Assembly (NCBI GenBank): GCA_023461115.1
Contig: JAEWOA010000272.1
Location: forward strand, 1 to 15,641
Direction: 5' to 3'
DNA length: 15,641 nucleotides
Source: Actinomycetes bacterium
GTDB taxonomy: Bacteria > Actinomycetota > Actinomycetes > Actinomycetales > Cellulomonadaceae
The notes under the pieces were generated by a model. That model saw nothing but the letters and a program-made list of their open reading frames with translations, did no database searches and was not told the origin of the DNA. Shown piece after piece: positions 1 through 6,766 of the stretch (the stretch's first letter is position 1; each line of letters opens with the position of its first letter). The position numbers and the translations under genes are program-made.

Positions 1-752
1 GTACGGCCGCGGCCCACGAGGTCGGAGACCGCGGCCGTCGCGGGCCGCGCGACCACCTCGAGTGGCGTCGCGTGCTGCTCGATCCGCGCGCCTGTGCTGA
101 GCACCGCGACACGGTCGCCGAGCCGGACCGCCTCGTCGACGTCGTGCGTCACCAGCACGACCGTCGTGCCGAGACGGCGCTGGATGCGCGCGAACTCGTC
201 CTGCAATCGGCGCCGGCCCACCGGGTCGACCGCGCCGAACGGCTCGTCCATGAGCAGCACGGGCGGGTCCGTCGCGAGCGCGCGCGCCACCCCGACGCGC
301 TGGCGCTCGCCGCCCGAGAGCTCGTGCGGGTAGCGCTTGGCGTAGCGCGCGGGGTCCAGCCCGACGAGGTCCAGCAGCTCGTCGACCCGCTCCGCGGTCC
401 GCGGGCGCGCCCAGCCGACCAGGCGCGGCACGGTCGCCACGTTCTGCGCGACCGTGCGGTGTGGGAACAGCCCGACGTTCTGGATGACGTAGCCGATGCG
501 GCGGCGCAACGCGACCACGTCCACCGCGGTCACGTCCTCGTCCTCCAACAGGATGCGGCCGGACGTCGGCTCGACCAGCCGGTTGGCCATGCGCAGTGTC
601 GTCGTCTTGCCGCAGCCCGACGGCCCCACGAGCACCAGGACCTCGTGCTCGCGCACCCCCAGCGTCAGGTCGTCGACCGCGGCCGCGCCCGCCGCCTCGT
701 CGGAGCGCGGGTAGCGCTTGCTCACGTGCTCGAACCTGATCGCGTCTGCCAC
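1..752 (-). CDS. proV: Osmoprotectant (glycine betaine/proline-type) ABC transporter ATP-binding protein, C-terminus cut by window edge
   Basis: ATPase of an OpuC/ProVWX-type importer that drives uptake of compatible solutes; it acts on the cytoplasmic face with the two permeases encoded divergently at 843-2331. All ABC motifs are visible: Walker A GPSGCGKTT (residues 43-51), Q-loop Gln91, signature LSGGERQ (145-151, Glu in place of the commoner Gln in SGGQ), Walker B VLLMDEP (165-171) and H-loop His203. The 250 visible residues cover the whole nucleotide-binding domain; whether the C-terminal CBS pair found in many OpuCA/ProV proteins follows lies outside the window. The GTG at 752 begins VADAIRFEHVSKRYP, the usual family N-terminus. 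It has no Shine-Dalgarno, but a TAGCGT box lies 7 bases upstream, suggesting a leaderless transcript. Family is secure; the exact solute is not readable. The symbol follows actinobacterial proXVWZ naming. Confidence 0.93.
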   Translation of the reverse strand, partial: MADAIRFEHVSKRYPRSDEAAGAAAVDDLTLGVREHEVLVLVGPSGCGKTTTLRMANRLVEPTSGRILLEDEDVTAVDVVALRRRIGYVIQNVGLFPHRTVAQNVATVPRLVGWARPRTAERVDELLDLVGLDPARYAKRYPHELSGGERQRVGVARALATDPPVLLMDEPFGAVDPVGRRRLQDEFARIQRRLGTTVVLVTHDVDEAVRLGDRVAVLSTGARIEQHATPLEVVARPATAAVSDLVGRGR

Positions 753-759
753 GCCACGG

Positions 760-765
760 ACGCTA
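760..765 (-). promoter_or_regulatory. Candidate -10 box (TAGCGT) for the ATPase gene
   Basis: TAGCGT on the minus strand fits the actinobacterial TANNNT -10 pattern and ends 7 bases before the GTG start at 752, the spacing expected if transcription begins at the start codon. No convincing -35 box is seen. A short box like this can occur by chance. Confidence 0.35.
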
Positions 766-779
766 TCCGCGGTCACCCA

Positions 780-812
780 CGCGCGCCGTGCGGCGCCCGT
801 CGGCGGCGCGCG
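780..812. repeat. 9-bp inverted repeat in the divergent promoter region
   Basis: Bases 780-788 (CGCGCGCCG) are the exact reverse complement of 804-812, with a 15-base gap. It sits midway between the two divergent starts, where an operator could control both. The arms are simple CG alternation, so chance is a real alternative in DNA this GC-rich. Confidence 0.25.
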
Positions 813-830
813 CGTGTCAGAGGGCCCGGC

Positions 831-836
831 TAGGTT
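831..836 (+). promoter_or_regulatory. Candidate -10 box (TAGGTT) for the permease-lipoprotein operon
   Basis: TAGGTT matches the actinobacterial TANNNT -10 pattern and lies 6 bases before the GTG start at 843, again the geometry of a leaderless transcript. No purine-rich Shine-Dalgarno lies between it and the start. No clear -35 is visible. Confidence 0.4.
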
Positions 837-842
837 CGCGTC

Positions 843-1532
843 GTGCCTCTCGTCCAAGCCGCCGCGAACCCGTGGTTCTCGTGGGACTACGTCCAGCGCA
901 ACAGCGAGGACATCACGCGCGCGCTCGGACAGCACGTGTCACTCACCGTGCAGGCCGTGGTGGTCGCGCTGGTCGTGGCGGTGCCGTTGGGCGCGCTCGC
1001 GCACCTGAGGCCGCGCCTGGCCGCGCCCGTGCTCGGCACCGCGGGCGTGCTGTACACCGTGCCGTCGCTCGCGCTGTTCGCGGTGCTCGCGCCCTACACC
1101 GGCATCGGCCGCGTCACCGTGCTGATCGGGCTCGTCGTGTACGCGCTGCTCGTGCTGGTGCGCAACGTGCTCGTCGGGCTCCAGGGAGTCGACCCCGCCG
1201 TGCGTGACGCGGCGGCCGGCATGGGCTACGGCCGCGCGCGGCTGCTCGCGGGCGTCGAGCTCCCCCAGGCGCTCCCGACGATCGTCGCCGGACTGCGCGT
1301 CGCGACCGTCAGCACGGTCGCGCTCGTCACGGTCGGCGTGGTCGTCGGGTACGGCGGGCTCGGGCAGCTCATGTTCCGCGGCTTCCGCAGCAACTACCAC
1401 GCCGAGATCATGACCGCGACGTTGCTGTGCCTCGCGCTCGCGCTCGTGCTCGACCTCGTCATCGTCGCGGCCGCGCGCGTGGCGATGCCGTGGTCACGGT
1501 CCACCCGCATGCTCACGGACACGAGCGCGTAG
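843..1532 (+). CDS. proW: Osmoprotectant ABC transporter permease, first of two
   Basis: Integral membrane subunit of the OpuC/ProVWX-type importer, 229 residues, normal length for the short OpuCB/ProW permeases that lack the long N-terminal extension of E. coli ProW. About five to six hydrophobic stretches are visible (for example residues 32-52, 64-84, 91-111, 150-177, 189-212). The cytoplasmic EAA-type loop that docks the ATPase is at 115-141: VDPAVRDAAAGMGYG followed by the ELPQALP turn. GTG at 843 is chosen because the conserved protein begins just after it and a -10-like box lies 6 bases upstream. The gene ends 10 bases before the second permease, indicating co-transcription. Confidence 0.92.
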   Translation: MPLVQAAANPWFSWDYVQRNSEDITRALGQHVSLTVQAVVVALVVAVPLGALAHLRPRLAAPVLGTAGVLYTVPSLALFAVLAPYTGIGRVTVLIGLVVYALLVLVRNVLVGLQGVDPAVRDAAAGMGYGRARLLAGVELPQALPTIVAGLRVATVSTVALVTVGVVVGYGGLGQLMFRGFRSNYHAEIMTATLLCLALALVLDLVIVAAARVAMPWSRSTRMLTDTSA

Positions 1533-1542
1533 GGCGGCGGGC

Positions 1543-2331
1543 ATGGACATCGTCACCGAGGCGCTCGCCTGGCTCAACGACCCCCTCAACTGGACCGGCC
1601 GCAACGGCATCCTGGCGCTGACCGCGACGCACCTGGAGGTCTCGGCGCTCGCGGTCCTGCTCGGCGCGCTCGTCGCGCTGCCCGCAGCGCTGTGGCTCGG
1701 GCACCGCGGGCGCGGGGCGGTCGTCGGCGTCGTCGTCGCCAACACCACGCGCGCGCTTCCGACGCTCGCGCTCCTGACGCTGCTCGCCGCCAGCGGGCTG
1801 TTCGGCAACACCGCGACCGTGCTCGCGTGCGCGGTGTTCGCGGTGCCGCCCCTGCTGGTCAACACGGTCGCAGGCATCGGCGGGGTGGATCGCGACGTGC
1901 GGGACGCCGCGCGCGGGCTCGGCCTGTCCGGCCCACGGCGCCTGTGGGCGGTGGAGGTGCCGCTCGCCGCTCCCCTGATCGCCGCGGGCGTGCGCACCGC
2001 GGCAGTCCAGGTGCTCGCCACGGTTCCGCTGGCCGCGCTCGTCGGCGGGCAGAGCCTCGGCACGATCGTCGTGACGGGCTTCGCGACGCAGCGGTACGGG
2101 CAGGCGCTCGCGGGCGGGGTGCTCGTCGCGGCGCTCTGCCTCGCGGTCGAGGGCGTCCTCGCGCTCGCCGAGCGGGCGGTCACCCCGCGCGGCCTGCGGG
2201 CCTCACGACGAGCCGCGTCCGCGGGCGCCGCGTCACGCGCAGGGCGCCGGCGGGGCGCACGCCCGATTCCAGTTGCCGCGGACGCCGTCACCAGTTCGAA
2301 TGAACCAGCCCAGCCCGCCAACCACGGATGA
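1543..2331 (+). CDS. proZ: Osmoprotectant ABC transporter permease, second of two
   Basis: Second membrane subunit of the compatible-solute importer, 262 residues, pairing with the preceding permease. Residues 10-19 (WLNDPLNWTG) are a typical start for OpuCD/ProZ permeases. Hydrophobic spans lie near 30-52, 58-82, 90-110, 142-168 and 188-210; the EAA-type loop is at 114-141 (VDRDVRDAARGLGLSG, then VEVPLAAP). After about residue 212 there is a 50-residue Arg/Ala-rich hydrophilic tail that the family does not need, presumably cytoplasmic. ATG 1543 follows a G-rich stretch acting as a weak ribosome site. The gene ends 13 bases before the binding-protein start, so it belongs to the same operon. 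Confidence 0.92.
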   Translation: MDIVTEALAWLNDPLNWTGRNGILALTATHLEVSALAVLLGALVALPAALWLGHRGRGAVVGVVVANTTRALPTLALLTLLAASGLFGNTATVLACAVFAVPPLLVNTVAGIGGVDRDVRDAARGLGLSGPRRLWAVEVPLAAPLIAAGVRTAAVQVLATVPLAALVGGQSLGTIVVTGFATQRYGQALAGGVLVAALCLAVEGVLALAERAVTPRGLRASRRAASAGAASRAGRRRGARPIPVAADAVTSSNEPAQPANHG

Positions 2332-2344
2332 CCGAGGAGCCCTC

Positions 2345-3352
2345 ATGCGCGCGATGCGATCACTTGGCTTGGCCGCGGCATTCGCCGCGGTCCTCACCCT
2401 CACGGCCTGCGGCGATCCCGGCTCGGGCGGAGGCACGGCGGACCCCACACCGGACGGCGGCGTCCAGGCAGGGGCGCAGTGCGATCCGGTCGCGGGCGAG
2501 CAGCTCGTGGTCCTCGACGACGACCAGGGGCTCCAGAACGCCGACAACATCATCCCGGCGGTCAACGCGCAGGCGGCCACCGCGAACCCGCAGATCATCT
2601 CGCTGCTCGACGCGGTCTCCGCGGTGCTCGACACCGAGCAGCTCATCGGGCTCAACAAGGCCGTCGACATCGACCGCCAGACGTCGAGCGAGGTGGCCAA
2701 GAAGTTCGTCGCCGACGAGGGCCTGGCCGCACAGGACACGCCCGGCACGGGCGTCAGCGTCGTCGTCGGGACGGGCAACTTCTCCGAGAGCCAGACGCTC
2801 GGGGAGGTCTACGGCGAGGTGCTGCGCTCCGCGGGCTTCACGGTCGAGGTGCGCACGGTCGGCAACCGTGAGACCTACCTGCCGGCGCTCAAGAGCGGCG
2901 AGCTCACCGTGGTGCCCGAGTACGCCGCGACGCTCGCGGAGTTCCTGAACAAGAGCGTCAACGGCGCCGACGCCGCGCCCGTCGCGTCCGACGACGTCGA
3001 CGCCACCGTCAGCGCGCTGACACCGCTGGCCCAGCAGTACGGCATCACGGTCGGCAAGGCGTCCGCGGCGCAGGACCAGAACGCGTTCGCAGTCACCCGG
3101 GAGTTCGCCGACGCCCACGGCGTGAGCACCCTGAGCGAGCTCGCCGAGGCATGCGCGGGCGGCGTCGTGCTCGCCGGGCCTGCCGAATGCCCCGAGCGGC
3201 CCTTCTGCCAGCCCGGGCTCGAGGAGACGTACCGCCTGAAGTTCACGGAGTTCAAGTCCTACGACTTCGGGCTGATCGGCCAAGCGGTCCGCCAGGGCGA
3301 GGCCGCGATCGGCCTCGTGCTCTCCAGCGACGGCTCGCTCGCCACCCAATAG
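2345..3352 (+). CDS. proX: Osmoprotectant-binding lipoprotein (OpuCC/ProX family), apparently circularly permuted
   Basis: Extracytoplasmic substrate-binding subunit of the importer, 335 residues. ATG 2345 is chosen because GAGGAG lies 6 bases upstream and the protein then opens with a lipoprotein signal ending LTLTAC, so Cys22 would carry the lipid; a longer in-frame start at 2273 would bury this signal. Residues 54-127 (LVVLDDDQG, NIIPAVN, LIGLNKAVD, VAKKFVADEGL) correspond to the C-terminal block of normal ProX/OpuCC proteins. Residues 137-335 (VVVGTGNFSESQTLGEVYGEV, ETYLPALKSGEL, VPEYAATL, GLIGQAVRQGEAAIGLV) correspond to the normal N-terminal part, and the protein stops at SSDGSLATQ, just where the family normally continues into the LVVLEDD block. 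There is no second copy of that block. Four cysteines of the mature chain (C46 and those in EACAGG, AECPERPFC) could form disulfides. Family secure; permutation inferred from remembered relatives. Confidence 0.9.
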   Translation: MRAMRSLGLAAAFAAVLTLTACGDPGSGGGTADPTPDGGVQAGAQCDPVAGEQLVVLDDDQGLQNADNIIPAVNAQAATANPQIISLLDAVSAVLDTEQLIGLNKAVDIDRQTSSEVAKKFVADEGLAAQDTPGTGVSVVVGTGNFSESQTLGEVYGEVLRSAGFTVEVRTVGNRETYLPALKSGELTVVPEYAATLAEFLNKSVNGADAAPVASDDVDATVSALTPLAQQYGITVGKASAAQDQNAFAVTREFADAHGVSTLSELAEACAGGVVLAGPAECPERPFCQPGLEETYRLKFTEFKSYDFGLIGQAVRQGEAAIGLVLSSDGSLATQ

Positions 3353-3357
3353 GCACA

Positions 3358-3390
3358 CTCCGGGGGCGCCCCGCGCGGGCGCCCCCGGAG
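3358..3390. terminator. Strong hairpin between convergent genes, probable bidirectional terminator
   Basis: A perfect 14-bp stem (3358-3371 with 3377-3390, arm beginning CTCCGGGGGCGCC) encloses a 5-base loop, 5 bases after the lipoprotein stop codon and 8 bases before the end of the convergent flavoprotein gene. No T-run follows, as is usual for actinobacterial terminators. Confidence 0.75.
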
Positions 3391-3398
3391 CCGGGGCG

Positions 3399-4835
3399 CT
3401 ACAGGCCGGCCGCCTCCAGGAACCGCAGCCAGACCTCGGAGAGCGTCGGGTAGGCCGGGACGGCGTGCCACAGGCGGTCGAGCGGGACCTCGCCGACCAC
3501 CGCGATCGTCGCGGCGTGCAGGAGGTCGGCGACCTCGGGGCCCACGAAGGTCGCACCGACCACGACCCCCCGGTCGTCGTCGACGACGAGCCGAGCGCGG
3601 CCCCGGTAGTCCGGCGAGGTCACGGTTGCGCCGGCGACGTTCTCCAGGTCGTAGTCCAGCGTCCGCACGCGGAGTCCCGCCGCCTGGGCCGCGGCCTCGG
3701 TGCGGCCGACCCAGGCGACCTCGGGCCGCGTGAAGACGACTTGCGGGACGGCCGCGTCGTCGGCCGATGCGCGGTACCGGCTCCAGGGTCGCGCGGCGGC
3801 CTCGGCGGCGCGCGCGTCGTCGTCGGAGCCGAACCGGGCCGCGACGACGTCGCCGACGACCCGTGCGTCGTACTTGCCCTGGTGCGTCGTCGCGGTGCGG
3901 CCCGTGACGTCGCCGGCCGCGAACAACCACCCGTCGGAGACGCCCACGACCTGCAGCGACGCGTCCACCACGAGTGGCCGACCGGCCGCAAGCCCGAGCA
4001 CCTCGAGCCCGAGGCCGGCGGTGGCCGGCCGGCGGCCCGTGGCGACGAGCACACGGTCGGCCACCAGCTGTTGGCTCGCGAGCTCGATGTGGATGCCGTC
4101 GCCGTCGCGGCGCGCCGACCGGGCTTCCGCGTCGAACAGCACACGCACACCGAGGCCGACGAGCGCCCGGGCCACCTCGTCCGAGGCGAGCGGCTCGGCC
4201 CCCGCGAGCACGCGCGAGCCGCGCACCACGAGTGTGACGTCGCTGCCCAGGTCCGCATACGCGGTGGCGAGCTCGACCCCCACCACGCCCCCGCCCAGCA
4301 CCACGAGCCGCCCCGGCGCCTCGTGTGCCGCGGTGGCATCCCGGCTGGTCCACGGGCCGACGTCGGCGAGGCCCGGCACCGGAGGCAGCGCGGGCGCCGA
4401 CCCGGTCGCGACGATCACGGCGTGCCGCGCGCGCACGACGACGTCGTCCTGCCCCGGCGCTGTCACGGCCAGCTCCCGGGGTCCGGTGAATCGCGCGTGG
4501 CCGCGTACGAGCGTGAGCCCCACGCGCTCGAGCCACCGCACCTGGCTGGCGTCGGACCAGTGGGAGGCGACCGCGTCTCGGCGCGCGAACACGTCGTCGG
4601 CGCGGATGCCGCCCGTGATGTCGACGCCGGGAACGGCCCGCGCGGCGGCCAGCGCCGCGCCCGGGCGCAGCAGCGCCTTCGACGGCATGCACGCGTAGTA
4701 CGAGCACTCGCCGCCCACCAGTCCGTGCTCGACGATCGCCACGCTCAAGCCAGTGCGCGACGCCCGGTCGGCGGCGTTCTCCCCCACAGCTCCGCCACCG
4801 AGCACGACGACGTCGAACGTGAGCTCCTGCGCCAT
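3399..4835 (-). CDS. FAD-dependent NAD(P) pyridine nucleotide-disulfide oxidoreductase family protein with altered active site
   Basis: Cytoplasmic flavoprotein of 478 residues, the usual length of the lipoamide dehydrogenase/mycothione reductase/mercuric reductase family. FAD-binding GGGAVG is at 13-18, the redox pair C44-SYYA-C49 lies in GGECSYYACMPSK, the second FAD contact ATG is at 143-145, the NAD(P) Rossmann motif GGGVVG at 181-186 and the flavin-binding AAGD at 306-309, followed by the dimerisation domain. In lipoamide dehydrogenase the C-terminal catalytic dyad reads HPTLxE; here it is YPTLSE (Tyr462, Glu467), so the base is replaced by Tyr, as in mercuric reductase. Ordinary lipoamide dehydrogenase activity is therefore doubtful and the substrate is unknown. 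ATG 4835 is chosen for GGGAGG 5 bases upstream; a further in-frame start 29 codons upstream adds only Gly/Arg-rich sequence. Appears monocistronic. Confidence 0.9.
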   Translation of the reverse strand: MAQELTFDVVVLGGGAVGENAADRASRTGLSVAIVEHGLVGGECSYYACMPSKALLRPGAALAAARAVPGVDITGGIRADDVFARRDAVASHWSDASQVRWLERVGLTLVRGHARFTGPRELAVTAPGQDDVVVRARHAVIVATGSAPALPPVPGLADVGPWTSRDATAAHEAPGRLVVLGGGVVGVELATAYADLGSDVTLVVRGSRVLAGAEPLASDEVARALVGLGVRVLFDAEARSARRDGDGIHIELASQQLVADRVLVATGRRPATAGLGLEVLGLAAGRPLVVDASLQVVGVSDGWLFAAGDVTGRTATTHQGKYDARVVGDVVAARFGSDDDARAAEAAARPWSRYRASADDAAVPQVVFTRPEVAWVGRTEAAAQAAGLRVRTLDYDLENVAGATVTSPDYRGRARLVVDDDRGVVVGATFVGPEVADLLHAATIAVVGEVPLDRLWHAVPAYPTLSEVWLRFLEAAGL

Positions 4836-4998
4836 GGCGCCTCCCGGGGTTCCACGCGCCGCGAGCCGGCCGCGCGCCGGCCCCATCGTCACCCGCCCGC
4901 CACGGCCCCGCACCCCCGCCACACGCTCGGAGGCTCCCTACCGGGAACAAGAGCGCCCTCGGCGGGAGGAAGCGAGGAAGGGGTGAGACGAGGTGGGG
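4836..4998 (-). other. Intergenic leader of the flavoprotein gene and 3' end of the nagB operon
   Basis: This 163-base gap holds the ribosome site of the flavoprotein gene and a small hairpin at 4865-4881 (GCCGGC, 5-base loop, GCCGGC). I saw no convincing terminator after nagB and no clear promoter, although at least one of each is expected here. Confidence 0.4.
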
Positions 4999-5781
4999 CT
5001 AGAGGGTTTGCCAGGCAGGCTTGGCGTCGTACGTCTCGCGGAAGTAGTCGGCGAGCTGCAGGCGCGAGGCCGCGGCGTCGTCGACCAGCACCGTCACGTG
5101 CGGGTGGTGCTGCAGGACGGTCGCGGGCCACATGGCCGACACCGGTCCCTCGACCAACTGGTGGACCGCCTCGGCCTTGCCGCGCCCCTGCGCGAGCAGC
5201 ACCAGATGCCGCGCCGACATGATCGTCGCGAGGCCCTGCGTGAGGCAGTGCGTGGGGACACGGTCGATGTCGTCGTCGAAGAAGCGCGCGTTGTCCTCGC
5301 GCGTCTGCCGCGTGAGGGTCTTGATGCGCGTGCGCGACGCGAGCGACGATCCCGGCTCGTTGAACGCGATGTGGCCGTCGGTGCCGATCCCCAGCAGTTG
5401 CACGTCGACGCCGCCAGCGTCACGGATCGCGTCGTCGTAGGCGGCGCAAGCGGCCAGGACGTCCGAGGCCAGGCCGTCGGGTCCCTGCACGGCGCCGGGA
5501 GCGAAGTCGACGCGCGAGGCGATCTCGCGCTCGATGACGTTGCGGTACCGCTCGGGGTGGTCGGCGGGGAGGCCGACGTACTCGTCGAGCATGAACGCGC
5601 GCGCGTGCGCGAACGAGAGGCCCTCCTCCGCGTGGCGCCGCGCGAGCTCGTCGTAGACCGCGAGCGGGCTGGACCCGGTGGCGAGCCCGACGACCCCGGT
5701 GGGGCGCGCGCGCAGCAGCGAGTCGATGGTGTCCGCGGCGAGGCGGGCGAGCGTGGCGCCCGGTGCGATCACGACTTCCAC
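4999..5781 (-). CDS. nagB: Glucosamine-6-phosphate deaminase
   Basis: Cytoplasmic enzyme converting glucosamine-6-phosphate and water to fructose-6-phosphate and ammonia. It has 260 residues against about 266 for E. coli NagB. Visible signatures are the phosphate-binding GLATGSSPLAVYDEL (32-46), LDEYVGL with Asp66 and Glu67, and GIGTDGHIAFNEPGSS (131-146) with the catalytic Asp135, His137 and Glu142; THCLTQGLATIM follows as in the family. GTG 5781 is chosen because the protein begins VEVVIAPGA at the family N-terminus and GGAAGGA lies just upstream. The start lies inside the end of the kinase gene (13-base overlap), suggesting translational coupling. It is the last gene of the operon. The E. 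coli-type C-terminal allosteric region is not clearly present. Confidence 0.96.
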   Translation of the reverse strand: MEVVIAPGATLARLAADTIDSLLRARPTGVVGLATGSSPLAVYDELARRHAEEGLSFAHARAFMLDEYVGLPADHPERYRNVIEREIASRVDFAPGAVQGPDGLASDVLAACAAYDDAIRDAGGVDVQLLGIGTDGHIAFNEPGSSLASRTRIKTLTRQTREDNARFFDDDIDRVPTHCLTQGLATIMSARHLVLLAQGRGKAEAVHQLVEGPVSAMWPATVLQHHPHVTVLVDDAAASRLQLADYFRETYDAKPAWQTL

Positions 5782-6746
5782 GATTGTTCCTTCCGTCCGA
5801 CGAGGCCCGCGCCGATCGCGCCGACCGCGATGCCCGGCGGCGCGAGCCGCACGCGGTGCGCGAGGTCGGTGGAGGCGAGGAAAGGCGAGTTCGCGGCTTG
5901 CCGCTCGAGTTCGCCGACGAGCGCATCGAGCAGCGGTTGGCCGAGCTCGCTGACGCCGCCGCCGAGCACGATCCGATCGACGTCGCAGGTCAGCGCCAGG
6001 ATCCGAACCCCGGAGGCGACGGCCCGCACGAACTCGTCGCGCACCGCGATCGCGGCCTCGTCGCCCGCGTCCGCCGCCTCGAAGAGCTCGACGGGCGCCG
6101 GGCGGCCCGACCGGGACGGCCACGCCGCGTCCAGCGCCGAGCCGGACGCGTAGCGCTCGAGGCAGCCGAGCTGCCCGCACTTGCACGGCAGCCCGTCGGG
6201 CACGTACACCAGGTGCCCGATCTCGCCCGCCGCCATGTGGGTGCCGCGGCGCAGCCGGCCGCCGAGCATGAGCCCGGCGGCCAGGCCGGTGCCGAGCGCG
6301 ACGAACGCGAGGTCGTCGGAGTGGGGCTCCCCCGTGGCGGCGAAGAGGTGCGCGGTGCCGATCACGGCGGCGTTGAGGTCGTTCTCGAGCCGCACCGCGA
6401 CGCCTCCGAGCTCGTCGGAGATCAGCGCCGCCAACGGCGTGGACTCCTCCACGCCGAGGTTCACGGCGTTCTCGACGAGCCCCTTGTCGGGGTCGACGAC
6501 ACCGGGCAAGCCGATCCCGACCCCTTCGAGCTGGTCGACCGTCAACCCGCCCTGCCGGGCGACCTCCCGCACGGCCGCCGCCACGGCGGCGACCACCGCG
6601 TCGGCGCCCTGGCGGGTCCCCACACGCTGGCGCGCCGCGATGCGGCCCGCGCTGTCCAGCAGGATCGCCAGCATCTTGGTGCCGCCGATGTCGACGCCCA
6701 CCGTGTAGCCGGTCCCACCGGACCCGGACTTGCCTGTCACATCCAT
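5769..6746 (-). CDS. ROK family sugar kinase (probable glucosamine, N-acetylglucosamine or glucose kinase)
   Basis: ATP-dependent phosphorylation of an imported sugar in the cytoplasm, 325 residues. The ATP phosphate-binding motif DIGGTK is at 19-24, the catalytic Asp123 lies in LENDLNAA (120-127), and the sugar/zinc signature is GEIGH (174-178) followed by C188-K-C190-GQLG-C195, the His-Cys3 zinc site of ROK proteins. There is no N-terminal helix-turn-helix, so this is the kinase branch, not the regulator branch. Position between sugar permeases and nagB favours an amino sugar. No nagA is present, so direct phosphorylation of glucosamine would feed NagB without a deacetylase, but the motifs do not decide specificity. 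ATG 6746 starts 20 bases after the upstream permease stop; GGAG and GAGGGG lie upstream at imperfect spacing. Confidence 0.93.
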   Translation of the reverse strand: MDVTGKSGSGGTGYTVGVDIGGTKMLAILLDSAGRIAARQRVGTRQGADAVVAAVAAAVREVARQGGLTVDQLEGVGIGLPGVVDPDKGLVENAVNLGVEESTPLAALISDELGGVAVRLENDLNAAVIGTAHLFAATGEPHSDDLAFVALGTGLAAGLMLGGRLRRGTHMAAGEIGHLVYVPDGLPCKCGQLGCLERYASGSALDAAWPSRSGRPAPVELFEAADAGDEAAIAVRDEFVRAVASGVRILALTCDVDRIVLGGGVSELGQPLLDALVGELERQAANSPFLASTDLAHRVRLAPPGIAVGAIGAGLVGRKEQSWKS

Positions 6747-6766
6747 CCCCTCGTCGTACTCCGGTC

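Noticed and set aside
72..833. Plus-strand open frame of 253 codons overlapping the ATPase gene.
   Set aside because: The minus-strand frame encodes a complete set of ABC ATPase motifs; the plus-strand translation is low-complexity Arg/Ala/Asp sequence without recognisable features.
2273..2344. Upstream in-frame ATG extending the osmolyte-binding lipoprotein by 24 residues.
   Set aside because: It would place a polar Pro-rich stretch before the signal peptide and overlaps the end of the permease gene; the ATG at 2345 has GAGGAG at good spacing.
4836..4922. Longer flavoprotein beginning 29 codons upstream of 4835.
   Set aside because: The extra segment is Gly/Arg-rich and contains the GGGAGG ribosome site of the shorter start; FAD-binding proteins of this family begin close to the GGGAVG motif.
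5782..6186. N-terminal extension of NagB reading back through the kinase gene.
   Set aside because: The frame is open but antisense-like in composition; NagB homology begins at the GTG at 5781.
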